From positions 1-59,879 of the forward strand of contig CAKRSU010000010.1 in the NCBI GenBank assembly GCA_934401755.1: DNA of 59,879 bases. Direction: 5' to 3'. How positions within the stretch are numbered: position 1 is the stretch's first letter; the number at the start of each line of letters is the position of its first letter. The translations under genes were made by a program, and so were the position numbers. The DNA comes from an uncultured Oxalobacter sp. (lineage in GTDB: Bacteria; Pseudomonadota; Gammaproteobacteria; Burkholderiales; Burkholderiaceae_D). This document shows positions 37,805 to 47,696 of the stretch, one piece after another. The notes beneath the pieces are model-generated. The model was not told the origin of the DNA. It saw nothing but the letters and a program-made list of their open reading frames with translations, and ran no database searches.

Positions 37805-39874
37805 ATGCGGGGTATGTCATCAGCAGTGGTTTTTAATGGATTAAATCCTCAGCAACGAGAGGCTGTGAATTATATGGATGGCCCTTGTTTGGTTTTAGCC
37901 GGAGCGGGATCTGGTAAAACTCGAGTCATTACACAGAAAATTGTGCATATGATCGAAACAGGACAATATGAAGGCAAACATATCGCTGCATTAACGTTTA
38001 CTAATAAGGCTGCGAAAGAAATGAGAGAGCGTATTGGTAAGATGCTCTCTGATAGTAAAGCCGCATCAAGCTTAACGATTTCGACATTTCATTCATTAGG
38101 GGTTCAAATTCTTCGCCAAGAAGCAGAAGCTTTGGGAATGAAGCCGCATTTTTCAATTCTTGATAGCGAAGATTGTTTTGCATTGATACAAGATCTTTCA
38201 AAGACGACTGATCGTGCGATTATTCGTGATGTTCAAACAAATATTTCGCTTTTAAAAAATGCCATGGTGACTCCAGAGATCGCCATTAAGACGGCAACTC
38301 GTGAACAAGATGCTTATATTGCGCGGGTCTATCAGAATTATGTAGCAACGCTTTCTGCTTATCAGGCTGTTGATTTTGATGATTTAATTCGATTGCCTGT
38401 CAATTTGTTTAAAGAACATATTGATGTTCGTGAACGTTGGCAAAGACGATTGCGTTATTTGTTAGTGGATGAATATCAAGATACAAATACATGTCAATAT
38501 GAATTAGTTAAATTATTAGTAACGGGCTTAGGAAAAAAGCCCATGTTTACCGCAGTTGGAGACGATGATCAGGCAATTTATGCTTGGCGAGGCGCAACGA
38601 TTGAAAATATGCGAACTTTGCAAAAAGATTTTCCTGATCTAAAAGTCATTCAACTGGAACAGAATTACCGCTCTTCTATGCGGATTTTACAAGCGGCTAA
38701 TTGGGTCATTGGAAATAACCCTAAACTTTTTGAAAAAAAACTGTGGTCTGAGCATGGTTTGGGAGATCCTGTCATCGCAACCATGATGCCAGATGAAGAA
38801 CAAGAAGCTGAACGTGTTGTGATGCAATTGTCTAATAGTCGATTTGAGCGGCATGCCAAATATGGTGATTATGCGATTCTCTATCGTAGCAATTATCAAT
38901 CACGAGTTTTTGAAACGGCTTTGCGACGTGAAAATATTCCTTACACAATATCAGGTGGGCAGAGTTTTTTTTCACGAGCAGAAATTCGTGATGTCATTGC
39001 TTATTTACGATTAATTGCTAATTTGGATGATGATCCTGCATTTATTCGTGCGATTACGACACCTCGTCGAGGAGTAGGAAAAGCAACGTTAAGTGCCTTG
39101 GGAACATTTGCAGGACAGTGGCAGTGTTCGCTGTTTGAAGCGGTATTTAAAGGTGGCATTGAAGCTAAATTACCTCAACGACAACTTTTTCCATTAAGGA
39201 CATTTTGCGATTTCATTAATCGGATTGAAGAACGTGCAGGTAGACTTTCTGCTAAAGGAGATCCTGCTGCAGAATTATTGGATGAATTGGTGCAGGCCAT
39301 CGAATATGAAAACTATTTATATGATACGTTTGATGAGCGTACCGCTAAAACAAAGTGGCAGAATGTTTTGGAATTTACTAATTGGCTAAAAGAGAAATGT
39401 CGGGGAGGTAAAGAGAGAAATCCTGCCGATGAACGAACATTAATGGAAATTACTCAGATGGTGGCGTTGATGACGATGTTAGAAGGCCGAAATGAGGAAC
39501 AAGATGCCGTTCATCTATCGACATTACATGCGGCTAAAGGATTAGAATTTCCGCATGTGTTTTTGGTGGGCGTTGAAGAAGGATTATTGCCACATCTTCC
39601 TCAAGATGATATGCCAGTTGAATTACTTTCTCAGCGTATCCAAGAAGAACGGCGTTTGATGTATGTTGGGATTACTCGCGCCCAACGGACTTTACAAATA
39701 TCTTGGTGCAAGAAGCGCAGGCAGGCTCGGGAGCTTGTTGATCGAGAACCTTCCCGTTTTATTAAAGAAATGAAATTAAATGAAGGGGATGCGCCTCCAA
39801 AGTCTGATGAGGTTTTGACACCGAAACAACGAATTGCTCGTATTAAGGCATTATTAAGTGAGAAAAAAGCGTAG
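37805..39874 (+). CDS. rep: UvrD/Rep-family DNA helicase
   Basis: Superfamily 1 3'-5' helicase of 689 residues. Motif Q/I is LNPQQREAVNYMDGPCLVLA with AGAGSGKTRVI, and motif Ia is ALTFTNKAAKEMRERI. The DEYQDTN box, the VGDDDQAIYAWRGA motif, the LEQNYRS motif and the C-terminal STLHAAKGLEFPHVFLVGVEEG, MYVGITRAQ motifs are present. Its length and the neighbouring slyX suggest Rep rather than UvrD. Two start ATGs, nine bases apart, fit the AAGGAG site about equally. Confidence 0.93.
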   Translation: MRGMSSAVVFNGLNPQQREAVNYMDGPCLVLAGAGSGKTRVITQKIVHMIETGQYEGKHIAALTFTNKAAKEMRERIGKMLSDSKAASSLTISTFHSLGVQILRQEAEALGMKPHFSILDSEDCFALIQDLSKTTDRAIIRDVQTNISLLKNAMVTPEIAIKTATREQDAYIARVYQNYVATLSAYQAVDFDDLIRLPVNLFKEHIDVRERWQRRLRYLLVDEYQDTNTCQYELVKLLVTGLGKKPMFTAVGDDDQAIYAWRGATIENMRTLQKDFPDLKVIQLEQNYRSSMRILQAANWVIGNNPKLFEKKLWSEHGLGDPVIATMMPDEEQEAERVVMQLSNSRFERHAKYGDYAILYRSNYQSRVFETALRRENIPYTISGGQSFFSRAEIRDVIAYLRLIANLDDDPAFIRAITTPRRGVGKATLSALGTFAGQWQCSLFEAVFKGGIEAKLPQRQLFPLRTFCDFINRIEERAGRLSAKGDPAAELLDELVQAIEYENYLYDTFDERTAKTKWQNVLEFTNWLKEKCRGGKERNPADERTLMEITQMVALMTMLEGRNEEQDAVHLSTLHAAKGLEFPHVFLVGVEEGLLPHLPQDDMPVELLSQRIQEERRLMYVGITRAQRTLQISWCKKRRQARELVDREPSRFIKEMKLNEGDAPPKSDEVLTPKQRIARIKALLSEKKA

Positions 39875-39915
39875 GATGATGGTTTCTCATTTTTAATTCT
39901 AAATGGCTAATTGTG

Positions 39916-40113
39916 ATGACTATCGATGAACGATTAACGGATCTTGAAATCCGAATTACTCATCAGGAAGATATGATCGATGAACTGAATAAAGTGATTT
40001 ATCGTCAACAAGTCAAGATAAGCGATCTTGAGGCAATCCTTAAGGAATTCGCGGCTCGATTGGTTGATATTGAAAGTGATCGTCCATTAAATGAACCCCC
40101 TCCGCACTATTAA
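39916..40113 (+). CDS. slyX: SlyX family protein
   Basis: A 65-residue coiled-coil protein (heptads in IDERLTDLEIRITHQEDMID) ending in the family's Pro-rich tail, here DRPLNEPPPHY. Its role is unknown. I use the ATG at 39916; a GTG directly before it would add one residue. It lies 41 bp after the helicase gene. Confidence 0.85.
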   Translation: MTIDERLTDLEIRITHQEDMIDELNKVIYRQQVKISDLEAILKEFAARLVDIESDRPLNEPPPHY

Positions 40114-40134
40114 TAAACTAATATTGGAATATTT

Positions 40135-40464
40135 ATGTCTTCTGTAAAATCTCAAGACCTAAAAACTGAACAAGAGAAACTTCAGTATGCTCGTATCAAT
40201 ATGGAAACTGCGCAGATAACGTGGAAAGAATTAGAGCGTTTTTTCGCAGGAGGACGATTAATTTCTGTGATTGATTCGATTGATATGATTAAGGTTGCTC
40301 AGTTAATGGAAGCAGATGATGTGCAATCTATTCAGGCTATGCTTGAGCGAAAAGAGATTGAACGTTTAACGGACGAGCAAGCAAAAATATGGGCAGAGTC
40401 GGATCCAATGTTATGGGCAGTTGTTGTAAAACCCTGGATTCTTGTTCAACATCGCAGAAGTTGA
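40135..40464 (+). CDS. DUF2288 family protein
   Basis: A 109-residue cytosolic protein. ARINMETAQITWKELERFFA near residue 20 and the C-terminal AESDPMLWAVVVKPWILVQ are the conserved ends of DUF2288. The function is unknown. It lies between slyX and pth on the same strand, 21 bp and 19 bp from its neighbours, suggesting a shared transcript. Confidence 0.85.
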   Translation: MSSVKSQDLKTEQEKLQYARINMETAQITWKELERFFAGGRLISVIDSIDMIKVAQLMEADDVQSIQAMLERKEIERLTDEQAKIWAESDPMLWAVVVKPWILVQHRRS

Positions 40465-40483
40465 TTTTTATAGAAATACTGAT

Positions 40484-41062
40484 ATGACAATCCGAATGAT
40501 TGTAGGACTGGGAAATCCAGGACCGGAATATGAGTTGACCCGACATAATGTGGGATGGTGGTTTATTGATAATCTTGATGGAAGTGCACGCTGGAATAAA
40601 GAAGCAAAATTCCAAGCATTAGTTGCAAAAGCACGGATCGGCAATGAAGATGTTATGTTGGTAAAACCTCAGACATTTATGAATCGATCAGGACTATCTG
40701 TTGGATTAATCGCCAAGTTTTTCAAAATGAATGCTGAGGAGATTTTGGTTGTGCATGATGAACTTGATATTCATCCTGGACAAGCTAAATTAAAGCGTTC
40801 TGGCTCAACTGGTGGCCATAATGGACTTAAAGATATTGTTAATGCGTTGGGAACGCAAAATTTTTGGCGATTGCGTTTTGGAATTGGGCATCCTCGTGAT
40901 GTGAATGCACATATTCCTGTAATTGATTATGTACTAGGGCGACCTCCTCATGATGATTTGAATAAGATTGAAGAGGCAATAAGGCGTGCAATTATATTAA
41001 TGCCAACAATTTGCGATGGGCAGATGGAAAAGGCAATGATGACACTGCATTCTGGTAATTAA
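40484..41062 (+). CDS. pth: Peptidyl-tRNA hydrolase
   Basis: Recycles peptidyl-tRNA dropped from ribosomes. MIVGLGNPGPEYELTRHNVG carries the catalytic His (about residue 24). MLVKPQTFMNRSG, VVHDELDIHPGQAKLK with the key Asp, and GGHNGLKDI follow. I chose the ATG at 40484 (MTIRMIVGLGNPG), the normal distance from the first motif; the open frame begins 14 codons earlier inside the DUF2288 gene. 192 residues, a normal length. Confidence 0.96.
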   Translation: MTIRMIVGLGNPGPEYELTRHNVGWWFIDNLDGSARWNKEAKFQALVAKARIGNEDVMLVKPQTFMNRSGLSVGLIAKFFKMNAEEILVVHDELDIHPGQAKLKRSGSTGGHNGLKDIVNALGTQNFWRLRFGIGHPRDVNAHIPVIDYVLGRPPHDDLNKIEEAIRRAIILMPTICDGQMEKAMMTLHSGN

Positions 41063-41073
41063 AACAGAAATAT

Positions 41074-41115
41074 CCCAAAACTATTACTAAAAAAGTAACA
41101 GTTTTGGGGTTTTAT
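41074..41115. terminator. Bidirectional terminator between pth and prs
   Basis: CCCAAAACT (41074-41082) pairs with AGTTTTGGG (41100-41108) and encloses a second stem TTACT/AGTAA. The plus side continues with GTTTTATTT. It serves both convergent genes. Confidence 0.85.
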
Positions 41116-41122
41116 TTGGGAA

Positions 41123-42088
41123 TTAGCTATTTAATACCATATCTTGCAAATACTGCATAACGGATTCGCCTGTACTAACACGACGTAACGTTTCTGCTAA
41201 TAGCTCATCACAGGAAACTTGGCGGATCTTATGACATTTTTTAGCAAGATCTGATAGTGGAATCGTATCAGTGACCACTAATTCGTCTAATACTGATGCC
41301 GTAATTCGTTCAACCGCAGGGCCTGATAAAACAGGATGAGTGCAATAAGCAACAACCATTTTAGCGCCTCGTTCTTTTAAAGACTCTGCCGCTTTAGTTA
41401 ATGTTCCGGCCGTATCGACCATATCGTCCATAATAACGCAGTTACGTCCTTTTACACTGCCGATTAAGTTCATCACTTCAGATTCATTAGGCCGTGGACG
41501 ACGTTTGTCAATGATGGATAATTCACAGCCTAAACGTTCTGCTAATGAACGTGCACGGACCACTCCTCCAATATCAGGAGAAACGACGACCAGGTCTTTA
41601 TAACTTTTCCTTTTTAGATCATGCAGCAATACAGGAGAAGCATAAATATTATCGACGGGGATATCAAAGAATCCTTGGATTTGGTCAGCATGAACATCGA
41701 TGATAATCACTCGATCAACACCGACACGTTCTAGCATATTAGCGACAACGCGAGCAGAAATGGCCACGCGCGTTGAACGTGGACGGCGATCTTGACGGGC
41801 GTAACCAAAATATGGAATGCAAGCAGTGATACGTTCAGCAGAAGCTCGTTTTAGTGCATCAACCATTAATAGAATTTCCATTAAGTTATCATTCGTTGGT
41901 GCACAAGTTGGCTGAATAATGAAAACATCTTTGCCTCGAACATTTTCATTGAGTTCAACGCGAACTTCGCCATCTGAGAATTTAGTGACAAGCGATTTGC
42001 CCAGAGGAATACCTAATCGACTCGCAACTTTGGATGCCAGTGCGGGATTGGCATTGCCGGAGAAAATCTTCAGGTTATGATCTGACAT
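41123..42088 (-). CDS. prs: Ribose-phosphate pyrophosphokinase (copy 1, beside tRNA-Gln CTG)
   Basis: Makes PRPP from ribose 5-phosphate and ATP. It keeps the family motifs: [37 protein letters not shown], the divalent-metal segment [14 protein letters not shown], the flexible-loop region [14 protein letters not shown] and the PRPP site [13 protein letters not shown]. The 321-residue length equals that of the second copy at 43078, and about four-fifths of positions are identical by eye. Its C-terminus is the most divergent part. It is downstream of a tRNA-Gln with its own promoter. Confidence 0.96.
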   Translation of the reverse strand: MSDHNLKIFSGNANPALASKVASRLGIPLGKSLVTKFSDGEVRVELNENVRGKDVFIIQPTCAPTNDNLMEILLMVDALKRASAERITACIPYFGYARQDRRPRSTRVAISARVVANMLERVGVDRVIIIDVHADQIQGFFDIPVDNIYASPVLLHDLKRKSYKDLVVVSPDIGGVVRARSLAERLGCELSIIDKRRPRPNESEVMNLIGSVKGRNCVIMDDMVDTAGTLTKAAESLKERGAKMVVAYCTHPVLSGPAVERITASVLDELVVTDTIPLSDLAKKCHKIRQVSCDELLAETLRRVSTGESVMQYLQDMVLNS

Positions 42089-42206
42089 GATTTTTTCTTT
42101 TCCGTTATTGGTTGGAAGTCACATAACGCATAACGGTGTACGTTGTGTCACTGCCAACATACTTGGGAACACTGCACGCCTGAAGGCGGGCGCGATAAAG
42201 GAGGAA

Positions 42207-42283
42207 TGGCAGGGGAGGAAGGATTTGAACCCTCGCATGCCGGAATCAGAATCCGGTGCCTTAACCAACTTGGCGACTCCCCT
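42207..42283 (-). tRNA. tRNA-Gln (anticodon CTG)
   Basis: A 77-nt cloverleaf with acceptor AGGGGAG/CTCCCCT and D-arm region TCGCCAAGTTGGTTAAGGC. The anticodon stem is CCGGA/TCCGG with loop TTCTGAT, anticodon CTG at 42247-42249. The T-arm contains GGTTCAAATCC. CCA is encoded. It decodes CAG. Confidence 0.96.
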
Positions 42284-42297
42284 AAAGAAGAGACACA

Positions 42298-42326
42298 ATT
42301 ATATGCAAAAAAAAAGCACCTGCCAA
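42298..42326 (-). promoter_or_regulatory. Promoter of tRNA-Gln (CTG), embedded in the rplY terminator
   Basis: On the minus strand TTGGCA (42321-42326) and TATAAT (42298-42303) are 17 bases apart. Transcription would start some seven bases upstream of the mature tRNA. The -35 lies in the loop and downstream arm of the rplY terminator hairpin, so one segment serves both functions. Confidence 0.75.
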
Positions 42327-42338
42327 GTAGGCAGATGC
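42307..42338 (-). terminator. Terminator of rplY
   Basis: GCATCTGCC and GGCAGGTGC pair over nine positions (one G-U) with the loop TACTT, followed on the minus strand by nine Ts. It lies 25 bases after the rplY stop. Confidence 0.85.
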
Positions 42339-42363
42339 CCTTTTTATTGAAAGATGCTTTTAA

Positions 42364-42984
42364 TTAAGCTTCAGTTGCAGGGGCAGCTGCGGGTGCATCA
42401 CCTTCAGCAGCATCAGCATCTTCTTCAGCTGGTACGATAATTTCTTCAGTTGTAACAATTGGAAGATTTTCGTCATGAGCAACTGCGGTGACACCAGCTG
42501 GTAACTTCAAGTCTTTCAGATGAATGGACTGTCCAACTTCAATACCGGACAAATCAACTTCGATGAATGCAGGCAAATCAGCAGGCAAACAAGAAATTTC
42601 CAGTTCAGAAGTTGCATGATGCAGACCACCTGATTTCGCAGCAGGAGCGTTTTCTTCATTAATGAAGTGTAATGGAATATTGACTGTAATTTTCTGGTTG
42701 GGATCAATACGCTGAAAATCAACGTGCAAAATTAATGGCTTGTAAGCATGATTTTGGAAATCACGTAATAAAACTTTTTCAATTTTACCGTCGATTTCAA
42801 GATCCAAAATAGAAGAATGAAAAGCTTCTTTCTTCAAGGCATAATACAATTCATTATGATCCAATGTGATGCTTTGAGGTTCAGCAGTACCGCCATAAAC
42901 GATACCAGGGGCTTTACCAGCAGCACGTAGGCGGCGGCTCGCTCCGGTTCCTACTTCTGTTCTTGCTGTTGCAACGATTTTCAT
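42364..42984 (-). CDS. rplY: 50S ribosomal protein L25, general stress (Ctc) form
   Basis: Binds 5S rRNA. The N-terminal L25 domain has [20 protein letters not shown] and [20 protein letters not shown]-terminal beta-rich TL5/Ctc extension follows ([20 protein letters not shown]), then an acidic Ala/Glu/Pro tail. The 206-residue length shows the long Ctc form rather than the 94-residue E. coli form. The ribosome site is TGGAG. It lies between the two prs genes. Confidence 0.96.
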   Translation of the reverse strand: MKIVATARTEVGTGASRRLRAAGKAPGIVYGGTAEPQSITLDHNELYYALKKEAFHSSILDLEIDGKIEKVLLRDFQNHAYKPLILHVDFQRIDPNQKITVNIPLHFINEENAPAAKSGGLHHATSELEISCLPADLPAFIEVDLSGIEVGQSIHLKDLKLPAGVTAVAHDENLPIVTTEEIIVPAEEDADAAEGDAPAAAPATEA

Positions 42985-43077
42985 GAATATAACTCCAATA
43001 TAAAAATGAGGTTTCCCTCGTTTGTTGAGAAGTTTCCGCGACCAGAAACTTCAGAAAAACAGTTAAAGGTCAATTAA

Positions 43078-44043
43078 TTAAGCATTTTGTTCTAATTCAT
43101 CGAACAAAGACATGACGGATTCACCCGTACTAACTCGATGTAATGTTTCGGCTAATACAGCATCACAAGAAACTTGACGAATTTTAGGACATTTCTTCGC
43201 ATTATCAGATAGTGGAATCGTATCAGTAACCACTAATTCATCTAATGAAGAGGCTGCAATTCGTTCAACAGCAGGGCCTGATAATACGGGATGCGTACAA
43301 TAAGCAGAAACGGTTTTTGCACCACGTTCTTTAAGAGCTTCGGCTGCTTTAGTCAAAGTTCCCGCGGTATCGACAATATCATCCATAATGATGCAGTTTT
43401 TACCTTCAACACTGCCAATGAGATTCATTACTTCGGATTCATTAGGTCTTGGACGACGTTTGTCAATAATGGATAATTCACAGCCGAGTTGATGTGCAAC
43501 CGCACGAGCGCGAACAACTCCACCAATATCAGGAGAAACAACAATTAAATTTTGGTAATGTTTTTCGGCAATATCACGCAATAAAATCGGAGAGCCATAG
43601 ATATTGTCGACAGGAATATCAAAAAATCCTTGAATCTGATCGGCATGAACATCCATGATGATAATGCGGCTAATGCCAATGCTTTCCAACATATTGGCAA
43701 CGACACGAGCAGAAATAGCGACACGAGTTGAACGAGGGCGTCTATCTTGTCGAGCATATCCAAAATATGGAATGCAAGCGGTGATGCGTTCAGCAGAGGC
43801 TCGTTTGAGTGCATCTGCCATTAACACAATTTCCATCAAATTATCGTTAGTGGGAGAACAAGTAGACTGGATAATAAAGACATCTTTGCCACGGACTTTT
43901 TCGTTGATCTCAACACGCACTTCGCCATCTGAGAATTTTGTAACTAATGCTTTACCTAATGGCATGCCCAGTTTGGCAGCGACACTTTTTGCGAGTTCTG
44001 GATTAGCGTTGCCAGAAAAAACCATAAAATTGCTGTGTGACAT
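43078..44043 (-). CDS. prs: Ribose-phosphate pyrophosphokinase (copy 2, beside tRNA-Gln TTG)
   Basis: A second complete PRPP synthase with the same 321-residue length and all catalytic motifs, including [43 protein letters not shown] and [13 protein letters not shown]. Differences from copy 1 gather at the N-terminus, around residues 120-165 and in the last ten residues. Its position (after lolB-ispE-tRNA-Gln, before rplY) is the usual one in betaproteobacteria, so this is probably the ancestral copy. Confidence 0.96.
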   Translation of the reverse strand: MSHSNFMVFSGNANPELAKSVAAKLGMPLGKALVTKFSDGEVRVEINEKVRGKDVFIIQSTCSPTNDNLMEIVLMADALKRASAERITACIPYFGYARQDRRPRSTRVAISARVVANMLESIGISRIIIMDVHADQIQGFFDIPVDNIYGSPILLRDIAEKHYQNLIVVSPDIGGVVRARAVAHQLGCELSIIDKRRPRPNESEVMNLIGSVEGKNCIIMDDIVDTAGTLTKAAEALKERGAKTVSAYCTHPVLSGPAVERIAASSLDELVVTDTIPLSDNAKKCPKIRQVSCDAVLAETLHRVSTGESVMSLFDELEQNA

Positions 44044-44096
44044 GATTTTGCCGTTATCCTTAAGATCCTATTGTCTTGATGATAGAGATGGAAAAT

Positions 44097-44171
44097 TGGC
44101 AGGGGTAGGAGGGATCGAACCTCCGCATGTCGGGATCAAAACCCGATGCCTTACCGCTTGGCTATACCCCT
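44097..44171 (-). tRNA. tRNA-Gln (anticodon TTG)
   Basis: A 75-nt cloverleaf with acceptor AGGGGTA/TACCCCT and D-arm region TAGCCAAGCGGTAAGGC. The anticodon stem is TCGGG/CCCGA with loop TTTTGAT, anticodon TTG at 44137-44139. The T-arm has GGTTCGATCC. CCA is encoded. It decodes CAA and probably CAG by wobble. Confidence 0.96.
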
Positions 44172-44186
44172 TTAAATGCAGACGAT

Positions 44187-44192
44187 ATTATA
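44187..44192 (-). promoter_or_regulatory. Probable -10 element for tRNA-Gln (TTG)
   Basis: TATAAT on the minus strand, 16 bases before the mature tRNA 5' end and just after the ispE stop. The expected -35 position holds TAGCAT, a poor match. The tRNA could be read from here, from the ispE transcript, or both. Confidence 0.5.
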
Positions 44193-44216
44193 ATCGGACC
44201 AGCATTAGGATGCTAT

Positions 44217-45131
44217 CTAAAATCGCATTTTCTGGATGCTAACAAAATCCGTGAGAGGATGGCGTTGAAGAGAACGAACAACCATAATATCCCATTTATC
44301 GGACAACGCAGTCATAACATCATGTGCTTTTTGTTCTGTATCGAAATAAGCGAAGACGCAAGCACCTGATCCTGTCATTTTAGCATTTCCATACTGCCCC
44401 AAATCATTTAATGCGTCTCTTATTTCAGGGAAAAGTAAAGATGCTTCCATTTGTAAGTCATTTTTACCGATTTGAATATAAGAATCACAAAAATCTGGAG
44501 AGTTTTCTATTTTGATTGGTTCTGAGTTTCTTGTCAATCTATATGATTGGAATACTACGGCAGTTGGCACAGTAATGGGTGGTTTAATCACAACAAACCA
44601 CCCAGAAGGCGTTTTAATCGGTGTTAGTTTTTCTCCAATGCCTTGTGCAAAGGCATTTTGCTGAAATAGAAAAAAGGGAATATCAGCACCAAGAGTACCC
44701 CCCATTTGCATGAGTTCTTGGTCTGAAAAATGACATTTCCAGAGATTATTTAAAATGAGTAGTGTTGTTGCTGCATCAGAAGATCCGCCGCCAAGGCCAC
44801 TACCAAGCGGAATGTGTTTTTCGATTTCAATATCAACGCCTGGTATGGGGTGTCCTTTTTGAGTTGCATTTTTTTTCAATAGCAATGCGGCACGTACCGT
44901 TAAGTCAGATGATTCAGGAATATTGTCGATTAAGGTTAAACGTTTAATTTTGCCATCATTTCGGCAAGTAAAATGTAACGTGTCGCAATAATCAATGAGT
45001 TGAAATGCGGATTCTAATAAATGATATCCGTCTGCCCGGCGACCGATTATATGTAAAAATAAATTCAACTTAGCAGGGGCTGAACAATTTCTACAGGCAA
45101 GTTTGCCATGATGGTGCGTTAAAATTGCCAT
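44217..45131 (-). CDS. ispE: 4-diphosphocytidyl-2-C-methyl-D-erythritol kinase
   Basis: GHMP-family kinase of the MEP isoprenoid pathway. SAPAKLNLFLHIIGRRADGYHLL lies at the start of the catalytic region (the key part is PAKLNLFLHI). The ATP loop is PLGSGLGGGSSDAATTLL, and GSGACVFAYF is near the end. At 304 residues it is somewhat longer than usual because of about 18 residues before the first motif; a later start is possible but lacks a better site. It overlaps the lolB stop by 13 bp. Confidence 0.95.
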   Translation of the reverse strand: MAILTHHHGKLACRNCSAPAKLNLFLHIIGRRADGYHLLESAFQLIDYCDTLHFTCRNDGKIKRLTLIDNIPESSDLTVRAALLLKKNATQKGHPIPGVDIEIEKHIPLGSGLGGGSSDAATTLLILNNLWKCHFSDQELMQMGGTLGADIPFFLFQQNAFAQGIGEKLTPIKTPSGWFVVIKPPITVPTAVVFQSYRLTRNSEPIKIENSPDFCDSYIQIGKNDLQMEASLLFPEIRDALNDLGQYGNAKMTGSGACVFAYFDTEQKAHDVMTALSDKWDIMVVRSLQRHPLTDFVSIQKMRF

Positions 45132-45766
45132 TGGTCAATCACTAATTTAATATTGATATCAAGATCAGTGAGATCTTTGCCTTTAATAAGGTTAATGCGT
45201 TTAGGCAGTGGCATGATGGGACCATCAATCCATGTTGCATATTCAATTTGCCATTTATCGTTAGTGACGACCCAGCGTTTATCGGGAGAGGCAATAAATG
45301 CTTGATTTTGAGAGTCAGTTGCACATCCTTGAAGCCAGTCTTTAAGTCCACTAACGGGCAATGTCCAACCCAATTGAGATTCGATCAGTTTTTCAGCATT
45401 TTTTGCCGTTCGTGGCGGTTTACCAGGAATTGTTAGCGTTGTGATTTGCGGCATAATATCAGCGGTTGCAACCACTTGTCCTAACGGAGATAGAAAACGG
45501 ATAGTAATCATGTCGGGTTGTTGTTCCCACTCAAATCCGCCATGCAATGCTTCTTCTTGTCCTTTATTTTTGATGTAGGCAGAAAAGCGTCCTTTTACAC
45601 CAACTTTACTAACACAACTACGGGGTTGTTGTTCCAGAAAATAAGGGGCTTTCTCGGTTTTTTCGGGTTTTAAAATTCCGTTATATTCTGCACAGCCAGA
45701 TAATAGAAGAGAACCTGTAAATATCCATGTTATTAAAGCGTTGGGACGAAAAAAACGGGATTTCAT
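45119..45766 (-). CDS. lolB: Outer-membrane lipoprotein insertion protein LolB
   Basis: Receives lipoproteins from LolA and inserts them into the outer membrane. The start at 45766 (MKSRFFRPNALITWIF) gives a signal peptide with lipobox LLSGC. The mature part shows VKGRFSAYIKNKGQEE, GGFEWEQQPDMITIRFLSPL and the terminal FLDINIKLVIDQW-like strand. The open frame extends 13 codons upstream without a signal-peptide fit. It overlaps ispE, the conserved lolB-ispE pair. Confidence 0.9.
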   Translation of the reverse strand: MKSRFFRPNALITWIFTGSLLLSGCAEYNGILKPEKTEKAPYFLEQQPRSCVSKVGVKGRFSAYIKNKGQEEALHGGFEWEQQPDMITIRFLSPLGQVVATADIMPQITTLTIPGKPPRTAKNAEKLIESQLGWTLPVSGLKDWLQGCATDSQNQAFIASPDKRWVVTNDKWQIEYATWIDGPIMPLPKRINLIKGKDLTDLDINIKLVIDQWQF

Positions 45767-45876
45767 AAATATTTTTATTGAGAAAAGTTGGCTGAGAGAT
45801 ATCAATTTTATACTGAGGGGAAGAACAACTTGTTAAAAATTGAAACGAATTGAGAGATCGATTCGTTTTTAAGGCA

Positions 45877-45920
45877 AAAAGCACTGATGACTTGATGATT
45901 CAAGATGGATCAGTGCTTTT
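45877..45920 (-). terminator. Terminator of adk
   Basis: AAAAGCACTGAT (45877-45888) and ATCAGTGCTTTT (45909-45920) form a 12-bp stem with an inner stem CTTGA/TCAAG. On the minus strand it ends in TTTTTGCC. A second inverted repeat (AAACGAAT/ATTCGTTT, 45843-45868) follows before lolB. Confidence 0.82.
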
Positions 45921-45935
45921 AATATGATGAACTGA

Positions 45936-46667
<732 letters not shown>

Positions 46668-46734
46668 TTAAAGCCTCATTTTACCAGAAACCGATCTTTA
46701 GCCGATAAGTTGCAAAATGATATCGAAATTTCTG

Positions 46735-47490
46735 TTATTTGAAAGTGGCATATCGTTTTCGAACACGTTCAAGATCGGCTAACGTATCAACACCAGCTTC
46801 AGGAATTTGGCGCGTAATATAGACTGCGATGGGATAACCATGCCAAAGTACTCGCAATTGTTCGAGTGATTCAAGTTGCTCCATGGGGGCAACCGTTAAT
46901 GAGGTATAGGTTTTTAGAAAGTCGTTTCTAAAAGCATAAAGACCAATATGGCGTAGTGCCGGGAAAGTAGGATATTGTTTTTCTGATTTTGCATAGCCAT
47001 CACGGTACCAAGGAATCGCGGCGCGCGAAAAATACATTGCTTGATGATTTTTATTAAGAACAACTTTGACATAATTCGGGTTAAAGATATCCTCCGGAGA
47101 TTCTAGGGCATGAGCCGCAGTCGACATGGGCGTCGTATCGGATATTAAAGCAGCTGTTGCGGAAATAAGCGTCGGGGCTATTAAAGGTTCATCTCCTTGA
47201 ACATTAACAATCGTTGCATCATCATCCCAATTCATATTGGCAGCGACTTCAGCGATACGATCAGTTCCTGAGGTATGGTCTTTACGGGTGAGTATTGCTG
47301 GAATATGGTTAGCGGTACAGGCATCAACAATAGATTGAGCATCGGTTGCAACAATAATATCTCGCGCACCAGATTTTGCAGCCTGTTCTGCAACACGTAC
47401 AATCATTGGTTTTCCCTCAATATCCGCTAAAGGTTTGTTGGGAAGGCGTGTTGAGGCTAATCGGGCAGGAATGACAACATAAAAAGACAT
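46735..47490 (-). CDS. kdsB: 3-deoxy-manno-octulosonate cytidylyltransferase
   Basis: Makes CMP-Kdo for lipid A. VVIPARLASTRLPNKPLADI carries the nucleotide loop. VVATDAQSIVDAC, IVNVQGDEPLI and the C-terminal LEQLRVLWHGYPIAV, EAGVDTLADLERVR motifs are all present. The 251-residue length is standard. Its start overlaps the stop of the preceding small gene by one base. Confidence 0.97.
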   Translation of the reverse strand: MSFYVVIPARLASTRLPNKPLADIEGKPMIVRVAEQAAKSGARDIIVATDAQSIVDACTANHIPAILTRKDHTSGTDRIAEVAANMNWDDDATIVNVQGDEPLIAPTLISATAALISDTTPMSTAAHALESPEDIFNPNYVKVVLNKNHQAMYFSRAAIPWYRDGYAKSEKQYPTFPALRHIGLYAFRNDFLKTYTSLTVAPMEQLESLEQLRVLWHGYPIAVYITRQIPEAGVDTLADLERVRKRYATFK

Positions 47491-47696
47491 TATTTATCCT
47501 TATTTTCAGATCGATTGGATTCATTAGGAAATGGCTCGATAGGGCGAGCTTGATCTTCAAGCAGAATAGGAATTCCATCTCGAATTGGGTAAGCGAGCGA
47601 ATCTGGATGACAAATAAGCTCTTGTTGTTCTTTGTTATATTGCAAAGGACCTTTGCAAATTGGGCATACCAAGATATCAAGTAGCTTTACATTCAC
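47490..47696 (-). CDS. Trm112-like / YcaR family small protein
   Basis: A 68-residue protein starting [20 protein letters not shown], with a CPxC zinc-type pair and a later Cys in ELICHPD, then the family segment [17 protein letters not shown]. In many proteobacteria it sits between lpxK and kdsB as here. It overlaps lpxK by 20 bp and kdsB by one, so it is translated with them. Function unknown. Confidence 0.9.
   Translation of the reverse strand: MNVKLLDILVCPICKGPLQYNKEQQELICHPDSLAYPIRDGIPILLEDQARPIEPFPNESNRSENKDK

Noticed and set aside
42148..42206. Possible extra structured RNA after tRNA-Gln (CTG)
   Set aside because: Only one short hairpin (CGCCT/AGGCG) is visible; it is more likely the processed leader of the prs mRNA.
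41123..44043. The two prs genes as an assembly duplicate
   Set aside because: They differ at about 60 of 321 residues and flank different tRNA genes, so they are true paralogues.
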